The notes under the pieces are model-generated. The model was given only the letters and a program-made list of their open reading frames with translations, was not told where the DNA came from and made no database searches. Both the position numbers and the translations under genes were made by a program. A stretch of DNA of 64,000 nucleotides, taken from Lactobacillus intestinalis (GTDB lineage: Bacteria > Bacillota > Bacilli > Lactobacillales > Lactobacillaceae). Of the stretch, positions 8,399-16,641 are shown one piece after another; within the stretch, counting starts at the first letter, position 1; each line of letters begins with the position of its first letter. The stretch covers positions 62,001 through 126,000 of the forward strand of contig NZ_CP072983.1 of the NCBI RefSeq assembly GCF_024397795.1. The letters run 5' to 3'.

Positions 8399-8559
8399 AT
8401 ATAAAGATATTTAAAGAGAATGATAAGCTTTAATATTTGTGTGTTAAGTTTTAGGGTGTATTATCAATTTGTGAATAGAACTTTATGCTAATGACTATCT
8501 GATTAAAAAAGGATTTTAAAATTAGCTTATTGTATTTTTTTCGAAAGGAGAATATATAA

Positions 8560-10401
8560 ATGGACAATAAAGATATTGATTATAATGCTTTATTTGTTGG
8601 AGATAAATCCGAGAATGGCGATAATTATATCAATGAATTATCACGCTTACTTCAAAGTCATATGGGTTGGCGGAAAAATTATATTCCTGGTGATATTTCA
8701 GCAATTACAGATGAAGATAAACGTTCACCAGAATATCAAGCTACATTACAGCGTCAACATGATGTTTTGACAGAAGTTGATCACCGCTTGCGCCAAGGTA
8801 GTGTTCCTTGGATGTCAGCTGGTCGCTACTGGGGTCAAATGTTATCTGATACTTTAACACCATCCATGCTTGCATACTCACAAGCTATGCTTTGGAATGC
8901 AAACAATGTTACTTTGGAATGTTCAATGGCTACTTCGAAAATGGAAGCAGAAGTTGGAGATGAAATTGCAGATCTTCTTGGATATAAAGAAGGCTGGGGA
9001 CACCTTACTCACGATGGTTCTATTGCTAACCTAGAAGCACTTTGGTATATGCGGCAATTTAAGTCTATGCCATTGGCATTTAAAGAAGTGGTTCCTGAAA
9101 AAGTTAAGGGATTGAGTGAATGGGAGCTTTTGAATATGTCAGTTGAAAAAGTTCTTGATATTTTGAAGACCTTGACTCCAAAACAAATTGATGAAGTTAA
9201 AGCACATTCCTCAAGAAGTGGTAAGAATATTCAAAAACTTGGCAAATTAATTGTTCCATATACTAAACACTATTCTTGGTTAAAAGCACTTGATATTACT
9301 GGTGTTGGATTAGACCAAATGGTACAGATTCCTGTAAAGAGTGATTTCCGTCAAAATGTAGATATCCTTAAGGAAAAAGTTAAGGAATTAGCTTCTAAAC
9401 ATATCCCAATTCTTGGTGTAGTGGCTGTTGTTGGGACTACTGAAGAAGGACAAGTGGATGAAGTTAATAAAATTGTAAAATTCCGTGAGGAAATGAAGAA
9501 ACAAGGAGTTTATTTCTACATTCATGTTGATGCTGCTTATGGTGGTTATGCTCGTGCTTTATTTAGAGATGAAAATAATCATTTTGTAGAATATGATCAA
9601 CTTAAAGATATGTTTAAGAAGCACCATGTATTCAATACTGATGTACATATTGATAAAGACGTTTATGAAGCATATAAGGCAATTAAAGATACAGAATCAA
9701 CTACTATTGATCCTCATAAGATGGGATATGTTCAATATTGTGCAGGAAGTATCGCAATTAAATATCAAAGTATGCGTAATGTGATTTCTTACTTTGCTCC
9801 ATATGTATTTGAAAAGAAGACCGCAGAAGCACCAGATATGTTAGGCTCTTACATTCTTGCTGGCTCTAAAGGTGGTGCAACTGCTGCTGGTGTATGGGCA
9901 GCTCATCAAACCGTACCTCTTAATATTACTGGATATGGGCGTTTGATTGGTTCGTCTATTGAAACTGCTCAACGGTTCCGTAAATTCTTAAAGAAATTGA
10001 AGTTTGATATTAATGGTAAAACAGTTGAAGTTTATCCATTAGATAACCCTGATTTCAATATGGTTGACTGGGTCTTAAAGGTCGATGGTGAAACTGATTT
10101 GGAGAAGACAAATAAATTGAATGAAAAGATGTTTAACATGTCTTCATTCTATGATAGTCGCGTATATTCTAATTTGTTCCTTACCTCACATACCATCTTT
10201 AAGAAAGATACATATGGTGATTCTCCAGTTCCATTTATTGAAAGAATGGGATTCACTAAAGATGACTGGGAAAAAGTTGGCTCAGTAACATTGCTTCGTG
10301 CTGCTATTATGACGCCATTTCTTCATGATACAAAGACTTTTGAATTCTATACTGAAGGAATTGCTAAAGCAATGGGAGAAAAACTTCAACAAATTTTGTA
10401 A
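8560..10401 (+). CDS. tdcA: PLP-dependent decarboxylase of the tyrosine decarboxylase family
   Basis: A 613-residue group II pyridoxal-phosphate decarboxylase matching bacterial tyrosine decarboxylases of enterococci and lactobacilli along its whole length. Landmarks are PWMSAGRYWGQM near residue 86, the GVVAVVGTTEEGQVD block, HVDAAYGGYARALF with the cofactor-binding Asp, and DPHKMGY with the PLP Lys387. The C-terminal LLRAAIMTP is also typical. The family converts tyrosine (and often DOPA or phenylalanine) to the amine plus CO2. The usual partners tyrS and nhaC are absent and the permease precedes the enzyme, so the real substrate is open. The gene has a GAAAGGAG ribosome binding site. Confidence 0.88.
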   Translation: MDNKDIDYNALFVGDKSENGDNYINELSRLLQSHMGWRKNYIPGDISAITDEDKRSPEYQATLQRQHDVLTEVDHRLRQGSVPWMSAGRYWGQMLSDTLTPSMLAYSQAMLWNANNVTLECSMATSKMEAEVGDEIADLLGYKEGWGHLTHDGSIANLEALWYMRQFKSMPLAFKEVVPEKVKGLSEWELLNMSVEKVLDILKTLTPKQIDEVKAHSSRSGKNIQKLGKLIVPYTKHYSWLKALDITGVGLDQMVQIPVKSDFRQNVDILKEKVKELASKHIPILGVVAVVGTTEEGQVDEVNKIVKFREEMKKQGVYFYIHVDAAYGGYARALFRDENNHFVEYDQLKDMFKKHHVFNTDVHIDKDVYEAYKAIKDTESTTIDPHKMGYVQYCAGSIAIKYQSMRNVISYFAPYVFEKKTAEAPDMLGSYILAGSKGGATAAGVWAAHQTVPLNITGYGRLIGSSIETAQRFRKFLKKLKFDINGKTVEVYPLDNPDFNMVDWVLKVDGETDLEKTNKLNEKMFNMSSFYDSRVYSNLFLTSHTIFKKDTYGDSPVPFIERMGFTKDDWEKVGSVTLLRAAIMTPFLHDTKTFEFYTEGIAKAMGEKLQQIL

Positions 10402-10544
10402 AAGTACTAATCCTTTTGCCATTCTAGTTTGTAAAAATTAGAAAGGACAGCTGGACTAAGGAAGTCAAAGAATTAATGACCCAATATAGTTCGAAGAAAT
10501 AAGCCTATTCAAAAATTAAATAGCAGAGAAAACCTCTGAAATAT

Positions 10545-10600
10545 AAAACTACTGACAATTAACGTTGAAATAGACGCTAATTTGTCGGTAGTTTTGTTTT
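10545..10600 (+). terminator. long-stem terminator after the decarboxylase
   Basis: AAAACTACTGACAA pairs with TTGTCGGTAGTTTT across a 20-base loop and is followed by TTTT. The 140 bases between the decarboxylase stop and this hairpin contain a stopped fragment reading SWTKEVKELMTQYSSKK, which I cannot assign. Confidence 0.6.
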
Positions 10601-10647
10601 AAGCAAAAATAAAAGCCAAATACCATATGGTACTTGGCTTTAGGTAT

Positions 10648-10674
10648 AAAAAAAGCACCGACTACTTGCAGTGC
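10648..10674 (-). terminator. terminator of the first tRNA-Lys gene
   Basis: On the minus strand GGCACTGC and GTCGGTGC form an imperfect stem followed by seven T, directly downstream of the tRNA. Confidence 0.65.
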
Positions 10675-10685
10675 CATTTTCATTT

Positions 10686-10761
10686 TGGTGGGTGGTCAGG
10701 GGATCGAACCCTGGACCCACGGATTAAGAGTCCGTTGCTCTGCCAGCTGAGCTAACCACCC
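10686..10761 (-). tRNA. tRNA-Lys (anticodon CTT), CCA encoded
   Basis: A cloverleaf is visible on the minus strand: acceptor GGGTGGT/ACCACCC, D arm TAGCTCAGCTGGCAGAGCA, anticodon loop CTCTTAA giving anticodon CTT, and GGTTCGATCC T arm. The 3' end ACCA is encoded. The body is identical to the second copy at 11618-11690. Confidence 0.95.
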
Positions 10762-10797
10762 AATTTTTGTTCAGCTCTCAACCGCTGACAGTTAAAT

Positions 10798-10826
10798 ATA
10801 TTATCAATTAATTTGCCTTTTGACAA
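10798..10826 (-). promoter_or_regulatory. promoter of tRNA-Lys
   Basis: On the minus strand TTGTCA (10821-10826) and TAATAT (10798-10803) are separated by exactly 17 bases and lie about 37 bases upstream of the tRNA 5' end. Confidence 0.7.
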
Positions 10827-10910
10827 GTATTTTTTTACAAAAAATATTGAAAAATTTAAAAAAGATAAAAAGTACTGGATATATTCACCTTGAAATGATA
10901 ATTTTGCAAC

Positions 10911-10934
10911 AAAAAAGGTGGTTCAATGACCACC
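10911..10934 (-). terminator. rho-independent terminator on the minus strand (element C)
   Basis: The stem GGTGGTC / GACCACC with a short loop is followed on the minus strand by six or more T. The layout matches elements A and B at 4.7-5.2 kb, with a minus-strand RNA coming from a stretch with no gene (10935-11248). Confidence 0.7.
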
Positions 10935-10961
10935 AACAAGACGTCTTTCGGCAAGTGATCA

Positions 10962-11078
10962 GCTTACCTTTGTTGCGCGTCTGCTCAACATACTTTAATT
11001 GCTATTGGTTTAGTATTGTACCAAGCTTCACGACTCGTTGATTTAGTCACTCGATTGATCCACAAAATTAAGCATTAA
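10962..11078 (+). other. decayed or start-less relative of the small hydrophobic peptides (element C)
   Basis: A stop-bounded plus-strand frame ends with LIAIGLVLYQASRLVDLVT and a basic RLIHKIKH tail, aligned in position and sense with the frames at 4769 and 5069. The nucleotides around CACGAC also line up. No ATG, GTG or TTG lies ahead of the hydrophobic segment in frame, so it may be non-functional or use a rare start. The rest of 10762-11284 shows only AT-rich sequence, the tRNA promoter and two terminators. Confidence 0.25.
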
Positions 11079-11248
11079 TGCTTCGTGAGTAAAACAACCA
11101 GAAGTAACTTTTCTTAAGTGGCTTTTTTCGTAGTCTAAATTTGAAAAATCATTAAACCAATTAAATTTTACATGCCACACATTAACAAATGCTTTAATTA
11201 TTGTTTCTAATTTGACTGGTTGTAGTAATTATTGACTTACTCAAAAAC

Positions 11249-11278
11249 AAATAGCTTCCCCATGAGGAGAAGCTATAA
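11249..11278 (-). terminator. terminator of the 74-residue hypothetical gene
   Basis: ATAGCTTCTCC pairs with GGGGAAGCTAT around a TCAT loop and is followed by a T-rich run on the minus strand. Confidence 0.8.
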
Positions 11279-11284
11279 AAATTT

Positions 11285-11509
11285 TCATAGTTTTTCTGTG
11301 ATTTTGTATGGCTCGCCATGTTTATCATCTCTAGCTTTATCAGCGAAGTAAATAGCGTATTTGCCACTTTTGGCATTTTGGGCGATTACAATTTGCCCTG
11401 CGGTTGGTTTATCAGCTTTGATGATTTGAGCACTTCTTCTAGCTTCTTTGAAGTCGTGAGAAGAAGCAATGGCATCCCCAGGATTAAAAAATACATTTTC
11501 GTTGTTCAT
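11285..11509 (-). CDS. hypothetical 74-residue protein
   Basis: I do not recognise this small soluble protein. It starts MNNENVFFNPGDAIASSHDFKEARRSAQIIKA and has the central strand QIVIAQNAKSGKYAIYFADKA, which looks like a compact alpha/beta or beta-rich fold with no signal peptide or membrane segment. It has a good GAGAGGAG ribosome binding site and its own terminator, so it is monocistronic and real. It lies between two tRNA-Lys genes, all on the minus strand. No cysteines are present and no catalytic motif is visible. Confidence 0.7.
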   Translation of the reverse strand: MNNENVFFNPGDAIASSHDFKEARRSAQIIKADKPTAGQIVIAQNAKSGKYAIYFADKARDDKHGEPYKITEKL

Positions 11510-11585
11510 GAAAAAGCTCCTCTCTGCTTAATTTCTTATCTTCATTTTACCAATAATTCTGATTGAGAAGCTATTTTTTAGCAAC

Positions 11586-11612
11586 AAAAAAACATCGCCG
11601 AAGCGATGTTAA
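11586..11612 (-). terminator. terminator of the second tRNA-Lys gene
   Basis: AACATCGC TTCG GCGATGTT is a classic UUCG-capped stem with seven T after it on the minus strand. Confidence 0.9.
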
Positions 11613-11617
11613 AGTTA

Positions 11618-11690
11618 TGGGTGGTCAGGGGATCGAACCCTGGACCCACGGATTAAGAGTCCGTTGCTCTGCCAGCTGAGCTAACCACCC
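11618..11690 (-). tRNA. tRNA-Lys (anticodon CTT), CCA not encoded
   Basis: The 73-base body is identical to the tRNA at 10686-10761, with anticodon CTT in loop CTCTTAA. After the discriminator A the sequence continues TAAC rather than CCA, so the CCA end must be added by the nucleotidyltransferase. Confidence 0.95.
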
Positions 11691-11767
11691 ATGTCATAAC
11701 TGACAGATACTATTATGCAATGAATCAAAATAAAATGCAAGCATTTTTTACAAATTTCTTTATTTTT

Positions 11768-11796
11768 TTGGCTAAATTGGTAAAAACCAGTATAAT
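11768..11796 (+). promoter_or_regulatory. walR operon promoter
   Basis: TTGGCT (11768-11773) and a perfect TATAAT (11791-11796) are spaced by 17 bases, 26 bases upstream of the walR start, with an AAAGGAGG ribosome binding site between. Confidence 0.75.
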
Positions 11797-11821
11797 ATAG
11801 GGGCAAAGGAGGCATTCGGGT

Positions 11822-12538
11822 ATGCCAAAAAAGATTCTCGTGGTTGACGATGAGAAGCCAATTTCTGATATCATTAAATTTAATTTGACTAAGGAAGGCT
11901 TTGACGTTGACACCGCCTATGATGGTGAAGAAGCTGTTAAAAAAGTTGACGAATATGATCCAGATTTAATGATTCTGGATTTGATGTTACCAAAAAAAGA
12001 TGGACTTGAGGTTGCACGTGAAGTACGTCAAACTCATGATATGCCTATTATTATGGTAACTGCTAAAGATACTGAAATTGATAAAGTTTTAGGACTTGAA
12101 ATGGGTGCAGACGATTACGTAACTAAGCCATTTTCTAACCGTGAACTAGTTGCACGTGTTAAGGCTAACTTGCGCCGTCGTGATATTGTAAAGAAAGCAG
12201 AAGCTGCAACTCAAGAAGAAACCGATAAAAATATTACTATTGGTAACTTGGTAATTATGCCAGATGCCTATATTATCGAAAAAAATGGTAAAAAAATCGA
12301 GTTGACTCACCGTGAGTTTGAACTCTTATACTATTTAGCTCAACATATGGGACAAGTTATGACTCGTGAGCACTTGCTTCAGACTGTTTGGGGTTATGAC
12401 TACTTTGGCGATGTGCGGACTGTGGACGTTACGGTACACCGATTAAGAGAAAAGATTGAAGATAATCCAATCCAACCTCAAATTTTGGTAACTCGTCGTG
12501 GTGTCGGCTATTATGTAAAACAACCAACCGATGAATAG
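11822..12538 (+). CDS. walR: WalR (YycF/VicR) response regulator
   Basis: An OmpR-family response regulator of 238 residues and the essential regulator of cell-wall hydrolase and wall-metabolism genes in Firmicutes. The receiver domain (1-120) has the acidic pair at DDEK, phospho-acceptor Asp53 in LMILDLMLP, the conserved Thr in MVTAKD and Lys in VTKPF. A winged-helix DNA-binding domain follows (about 135-233), with [14 protein letters not shown] and [15 protein letters not shown] as its recognition region. It is the first gene of walRKHIJ. A hairpin with a T run separates it from walK and may set the regulator-to-kinase ratio. Confidence 0.98.
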   Translation: MPKKILVVDDEKPISDIIKFNLTKEGFDVDTAYDGEEAVKKVDEYDPDLMILDLMLPKKDGLEVAREVRQTHDMPIIMVTAKDTEIDKVLGLEMGADDYVTKPFSNRELVARVKANLRRRDIVKKAEAATQEETDKNITIGNLVIMPDAYIIEKNGKKIELTHREFELLYYLAQHMGQVMTREHLLQTVWGYDYFGDVRTVDVTVHRLREKIEDNPIQPQILVTRRGVGYYVKQPTDE

Positions 12539-12540
12539 AG

Positions 12541-12581
12541 AAGAAAGCCACAACTGTAATTAGTTGAATGGCTTTCTTTTT
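12541..12581 (+). terminator. intra-operon hairpin between walR and walK
   Basis: AGAAAGCCA and TGGCTTTCT form a 9-bp stem with an inner ACTGTAATTAGT loop, followed by TTTTT. It has terminator form, yet walK starts 24 bases later with no obvious promoter between, so it probably gives partial termination or stabilises the upstream mRNA. Confidence 0.7.
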
Positions 12582-12604
12582 GTGTTTTTATTTTTAGAGT
12601 AAAG

Positions 12605-14461
12605 ATGAAGAGAATAAAAGATAAACTAAAAAAGACATTTAATTCCATAAGTACAAAACTCGCAATTGTATTTATGTTGATGTTAATTGCCACAATTGAA
12701 GTAATTGGGGCCTATTTTACTAGACAACTTGAACAAAATAGTATTGAAAATTTTCAATCTTCAATTCAAATTCAGAATGTTGTTGCTAATCAATTAGCGT
12801 CTCAATTAACTCGAGACAATAAAGGGACTAATGATCGTTTAAGTAGAATTATTAATGATTACAATAATGATTCAATTAGTGAAATTATTGTGGTTGATAA
12901 TAAAGATATTATTCGAGCAGTCTCAAGTTTAAATGATCGAAGTAGAATTGGGCAAAGAGTCAACAATAATGATGTTAAACAAGTTACCTCAACTGGGAGA
13001 CAATTAACTAAAATTGTTGATGATAATGGCAGTAATTATATGATCCAAATTACTCCATTAGGAAGTGGAAATGGATCGACCAGCACTGTGGGAGCAGTCT
13101 ACGTTCGGGCAAGCATGCAAAATGTATTTCAAGATTTGCGTAATACCTCAATGATGTTTTTGCTGGCGTCTTTGATTGCTGCTATTTTAGGGGCAATTTT
13201 AGCTTTAGTTATTTCCCGGGCGATAACCAGGCCAATTGAAGAAATGAAAAGCCAGGCGCTTAGTATTGCCGATGGCGACTATTCTAGTCAAGTGAAAATT
13301 TATTCTAATGACGAATTAGGACAATTGGGTGAAGCTTTCAATACTTTATCAGTTAGAATTGAAAAGTCGCAGGAAGAGTCGGAAAGTGAGCGACGAAGAC
13401 TAGATAGCGTGCTGTCTCACATGACTGATGGGGTAATTGCGACAGATCGCCATGGAAATGTTACTATTGTTAACCAAATGGCACTTAATTTTCTAAATGT
13501 AAAAGAAAATGATGTTGTAAATAAACCGATTGCGGAAGTTTTAGGAATTGATGAATCTTCTCAAGACCTTATTTCTAATCAAAAGGAAATAGTTGTAACA
13601 GTGAATGCAGGAACCCAAGATGAAATGATTCTCCATGCTAGCTTTTCTTTAATTAAAAGAGTTACAGGATTTGTTTCCGGAAGTGTATGCGTTCTTCATG
13701 ATGTGACTGAGCAATTAAAAAACGAAAACTCGCAAAAGCAATTTGTATCCAATGTTTCTCACGAATTGAGAACGCCACTAACTAGTTTAAGAGCTTATAT
13801 TGATGCCCTTAGTGAGGGAGCATGGAAAGATCCAAACATTGCTCCTAAGTTTTTAGAGGTAACTCAAGAAGAAACTGAAAGAATGATTCGAATGATTAAT
13901 GATCTGCTAAGTCTCTCTCGCATGGATCGTGGGGTTTCTCGAATGGATCTTGAATGGGTAAATCTAAATGATTTTGTAGCCCATATTTTGAATCGATTTG
14001 ATATGATTGTAAAAAACGATAAGAAAAAAGGCGAGAAAAAGAAATACACTATTAAGAGAGAATTGTGCAATCAAGCTCTTTGGGTGGAGATTGATACGGA
14101 TAAAATGATGCAAGTGGTTGATAACATCATCAATAATGCCATTAAATATTCTCCTGATGGTGGTGTGATTACTGTCAAATTGGTTCAAAAACAAGATCGG
14201 GTAATTTTAAGTATTTCAGATCAAGGATTAGGAATCCCAAGAAAGGACTTGAATAAGATTTTTGATCGATTCTATCGTGTTGATAAGGCAAGATCACGCG
14301 CTCAAGGAGGAACCGGCTTAGGATTGGCGATTGCTAAAGAAATCGTAGAAGCTCACCAAGGTAAAATTTGGGCTGAAAGTAGCGAAGGAAAAGGATCTAC
14401 TTTCTATATTTCTCTACCATATGAACCGATGAGCGAGGAGGATGACTGGGATGAAGTTTAA
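12605..14461 (+). CDS. walK: WalK (YycG/VicK) sensor histidine kinase
   Basis: The membrane sensor kinase partner of WalR, 618 residues. Transmembrane helix 1 (about 18-38) and helix 2 (about 184-205) enclose an extracellular domain of about 145 residues. HAMP, PAS, HisKA and HATPase domains follow. The phospho-acceptor is His386 in NVSHELRTPLTS. The ATP-binding N box is DNIINNAIKYSPDG, and the G boxes are DQGLGIP and GGTGLGLAIAKEIV. The two-helix form with an extracellular PAS-like domain is the lactobacillus/staphylococcus type rather than the single-helix streptococcal type. Its end overlaps walH by 11 bases. Confidence 0.97.
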   Translation: MKRIKDKLKKTFNSISTKLAIVFMLMLIATIEVIGAYFTRQLEQNSIENFQSSIQIQNVVANQLASQLTRDNKGTNDRLSRIINDYNNDSISEIIVVDNKDIIRAVSSLNDRSRIGQRVNNNDVKQVTSTGRQLTKIVDDNGSNYMIQITPLGSGNGSTSTVGAVYVRASMQNVFQDLRNTSMMFLLASLIAAILGAILALVISRAITRPIEEMKSQALSIADGDYSSQVKIYSNDELGQLGEAFNTLSVRIEKSQEESESERRRLDSVLSHMTDGVIATDRHGNVTIVNQMALNFLNVKENDVVNKPIAEVLGIDESSQDLISNQKEIVVTVNAGTQDEMILHASFSLIKRVTGFVSGSVCVLHDVTEQLKNENSQKQFVSNVSHELRTPLTSLRAYIDALSEGAWKDPNIAPKFLEVTQEETERMIRMINDLLSLSRMDRGVSRMDLEWVNLNDFVAHILNRFDMIVKNDKKKGEKKKYTIKRELCNQALWVEIDTDKMMQVVDNIINNAIKYSPDGGVITVKLVQKQDRVILSISDQGLGIPRKDLNKIFDRFYRVDKARSRAQGGTGLGLAIAKEIVEAHQGKIWAESSEGKGSTFYISLPYEPMSEEDDWDEV

Positions 14462-15797
14462 ATTTAAGTTTGGTGACTTCTTTTTAGGCCTAGCAACTTT
14501 TGTAGTTATTGTTTTATCTATCATTTTATGGATATTTATAATGACTAGTGATCAGCGCTTTAGTAGAATTAATCAAACAAATAATCAAGTTACTCGAGGA
14601 CAAGCGCGAACCAAAAATAATAAATCTCTCTATGATTTATATATCCCGACGAATGCATATGGGTTTATTGATGGGAAACCCTATCGGCTATACGATTCCA
14701 AAAACAATTTACCCTTTGAATTTACTAAAGAGTTGCGTCAAGTAACAGCCACTGACCTAAAGAAAATAGGGAATAATCGGACTCAATACCAAGAATTACT
14801 AAATAACCCTAATTTTATTCAGTTATCTTATCCTGATCAGGTTACTTTTGGTTTGTTTACTCCTTTAGCCAATAGCAAGCAGAAAAATAGAGAATTCAAT
14901 CGAATTTTTATTCCAGATAATAATAAATGGGTATATTTGGGAAATGATCAGAGTAATACTATTTATAAAGTCTCATTAAAAAATGCTAATTTTAATTGGT
15001 TACGTAGATATGCTAAAAAGGCAAAGAATAAGACGCCAGTTAATTTTGTTCGTTTGAAATCAAGTTACTCTGCTTTTTATAGTAAATCTGTAAACTGGAG
15101 TGTATATAGTTATATTACGACTTCTCAATCAGATTCGTATTTTGTGAGCCGGCTGCTTGGAACGTCCGGCGTTACAAGTAAAACTAATAAAAATGGCCGC
15201 ACTACTTATTCCTACAACTATTACACCCGACTCAAAGTCCCTGCTGCGGGCGAAAGAAATGATCATAATTTCCAGTATACTCATTTTGAAAAGGGAAAAA
15301 TTCCAAGTGTGAATAATCGTCTGCTAGATAGTGTTTATTATGTGCATAAACTTGGTATGACAGAACAAGATTTGCGTTTCTTTGATGCTGATAATAACGT
15401 AGTTCGCTATACCAATTATATTGAAGGCATTCCTGTTTTCTTGAACGATCACGATCTACAAGTTAACAATAGCTTTTCTTCAGACGCAATCAATATTGAG
15501 TTTAACAGTATTAATTTCCAAATCCCAATTCCATTTGATGGACAAACTCAGAGTTTAGAATCTACTTATGATTTAGTAGATTCGCTAGAAAAACATGGCC
15601 TCCATCAGAATGATATTGAAAGAATTATGGTGGGATTCAAAGTAGAAAAAGATAATGGCCATCATAGCTTAGTAAATTTAATTCCAACTTACTATATTAA
15701 AGCTTATGGAGAATGGAAGAGCCAAGATGAATGGCAAAAGCAGAATATTAGCATTTATAAGGACATGGAAGTTAAGAGCAAAGAAGAGGTGAAGTAA
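14451..15797 (+). CDS. walH: WalH (YycH) WalK regulatory protein
   Basis: A membrane-anchored extracytoplasmic protein that modulates WalK, 448 residues. One N-terminal helix (FFLGLATFVVIVLSIILWIFIM) is followed by a large outside domain with an NLIPTYYIKAYGEW C-terminal region typical of YycH. I chose ATG 14451 because GAGGAGG lies 9 bases upstream of it. The ATG nine bases earlier would abut the ribosome binding site. It overlaps the end of walK, implying coupling, and walI starts 2 bases after its stop. YycH proteins are poorly conserved, so the name rests on size, topology and operon position. Confidence 0.9.
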   Translation: MKFKFKFGDFFLGLATFVVIVLSIILWIFIMTSDQRFSRINQTNNQVTRGQARTKNNKSLYDLYIPTNAYGFIDGKPYRLYDSKNNLPFEFTKELRQVTATDLKKIGNNRTQYQELLNNPNFIQLSYPDQVTFGLFTPLANSKQKNREFNRIFIPDNNKWVYLGNDQSNTIYKVSLKNANFNWLRRYAKKAKNKTPVNFVRLKSSYSAFYSKSVNWSVYSYITTSQSDSYFVSRLLGTSGVTSKTNKNGRTTYSYNYYTRLKVPAAGERNDHNFQYTHFEKGKIPSVNNRLLDSVYYVHKLGMTEQDLRFFDADNNVVRYTNYIEGIPVFLNDHDLQVNNSFSSDAINIEFNSINFQIPIPFDGQTQSLESTYDLVDSLEKHGLHQNDIERIMVGFKVEKDNGHHSLVNLIPTYYIKAYGEWKSQDEWQKQNISIYKDMEVKSKEEVK

Positions 15798-15799
15798 AG

Positions 15800-16627
15800 A
15801 TGGATCATAAAAGAATAGAATGGTTATTTTTGATTGTGTTTACTTTGATCGATATTTACTTGGCTGTTGAAATTTTGCGGTCACCAGTCCATTTAAGCAA
15901 TGCTGATACTAATACAAGTAGTAGTTCAAATATCCGTAGTGAAATGAGAAGTGATGGAATTGAATTGCCAAAGTTATCTGAAACTCAGTCTTCTGGATAC
16001 TATTTAGCGGCAAAAAATAGAGACTATTTATCTAATAAAATCAATAGTCTCACACAAGTAGATGCGCATTATTCAAAAGCAGATAACTCTTTGACAGCGA
16101 GTCCTAAAAACTCCGTTCTAATAAAAGGATCTCATAAAGAAAAATTGAAACGATTGGAAGAATTTAAGAATAATCCTAAGAATATTCCTTATGGTAAAGA
16201 ATTTAAATATGAGGCGGATATGTCGGGAGATGATAGTTATACCTATGTTCAATCTTCTGAATATGGCCAAATTTATGATAATGACGCTCAACTAACCATC
16301 ACTGTCCAAAATGGTCAAATTTCAAATTATACTCTCACTTATATGGGTCCCGTTAATCCGGTTCGTGAACTTCAATCTACAATCAGTCCTTGGCATGCGG
16401 TTCGGGCAATGTATACTGATCGTGAAATATCAAATAACTCTCGCGTCATTCAAGTAAAGTTGGGTTATTCTAAATTAACTGAAGTTCGTGGAAGCACAAT
16501 TTTATTACCAACTTGGCTTGTATGGGTAGAAAGTAAAGCCACTAAGAATGTGACCTTAAAGCGTGTAAATGCTTATACAGCCCAAATGTTGCAGTCTAAC
16601 ACGTCGTATAATGTGGAAAAGAATTAG
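15800..16627 (+). CDS. walI: WalI (YycI) WalK regulatory protein
   Basis: A second accessory protein of the WalRK system, 275 residues, with one N-terminal membrane helix (WLFLIVFTLIDIYLAVEIL) and an extracytoplasmic domain related in fold to WalH. In Bacillus and Staphylococcus YycH and YycI form a membrane complex with the kinase. Here the pair follows walK directly with a 2-base gap between them. A Ser/Asn-rich linker (about 31-45) follows the helix. No enzymatic motif is visible, as expected. Confidence 0.9.
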   Translation: MDHKRIEWLFLIVFTLIDIYLAVEILRSPVHLSNADTNTSSSSNIRSEMRSDGIELPKLSETQSSGYYLAAKNRDYLSNKINSLTQVDAHYSKADNSLTASPKNSVLIKGSHKEKLKRLEEFKNNPKNIPYGKEFKYEADMSGDDSYTYVQSSEYGQIYDNDAQLTITVQNGQISNYTLTYMGPVNPVRELQSTISPWHAVRAMYTDREISNNSRVIQVKLGYSKLTEVRGSTILLPTWLVWVESKATKNVTLKRVNAYTAQMLQSNTSYNVEKN

Positions 16628-16641
16628 AAAGGCAGAGTAGA

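Noticed and set aside
10402..10544. Short frame SWTKEVKELMTQYSSKK after the decarboxylase, as a gene remnant
   Set aside because: It is only about 24 codons with no start codon upstream and no recognisable parent gene.
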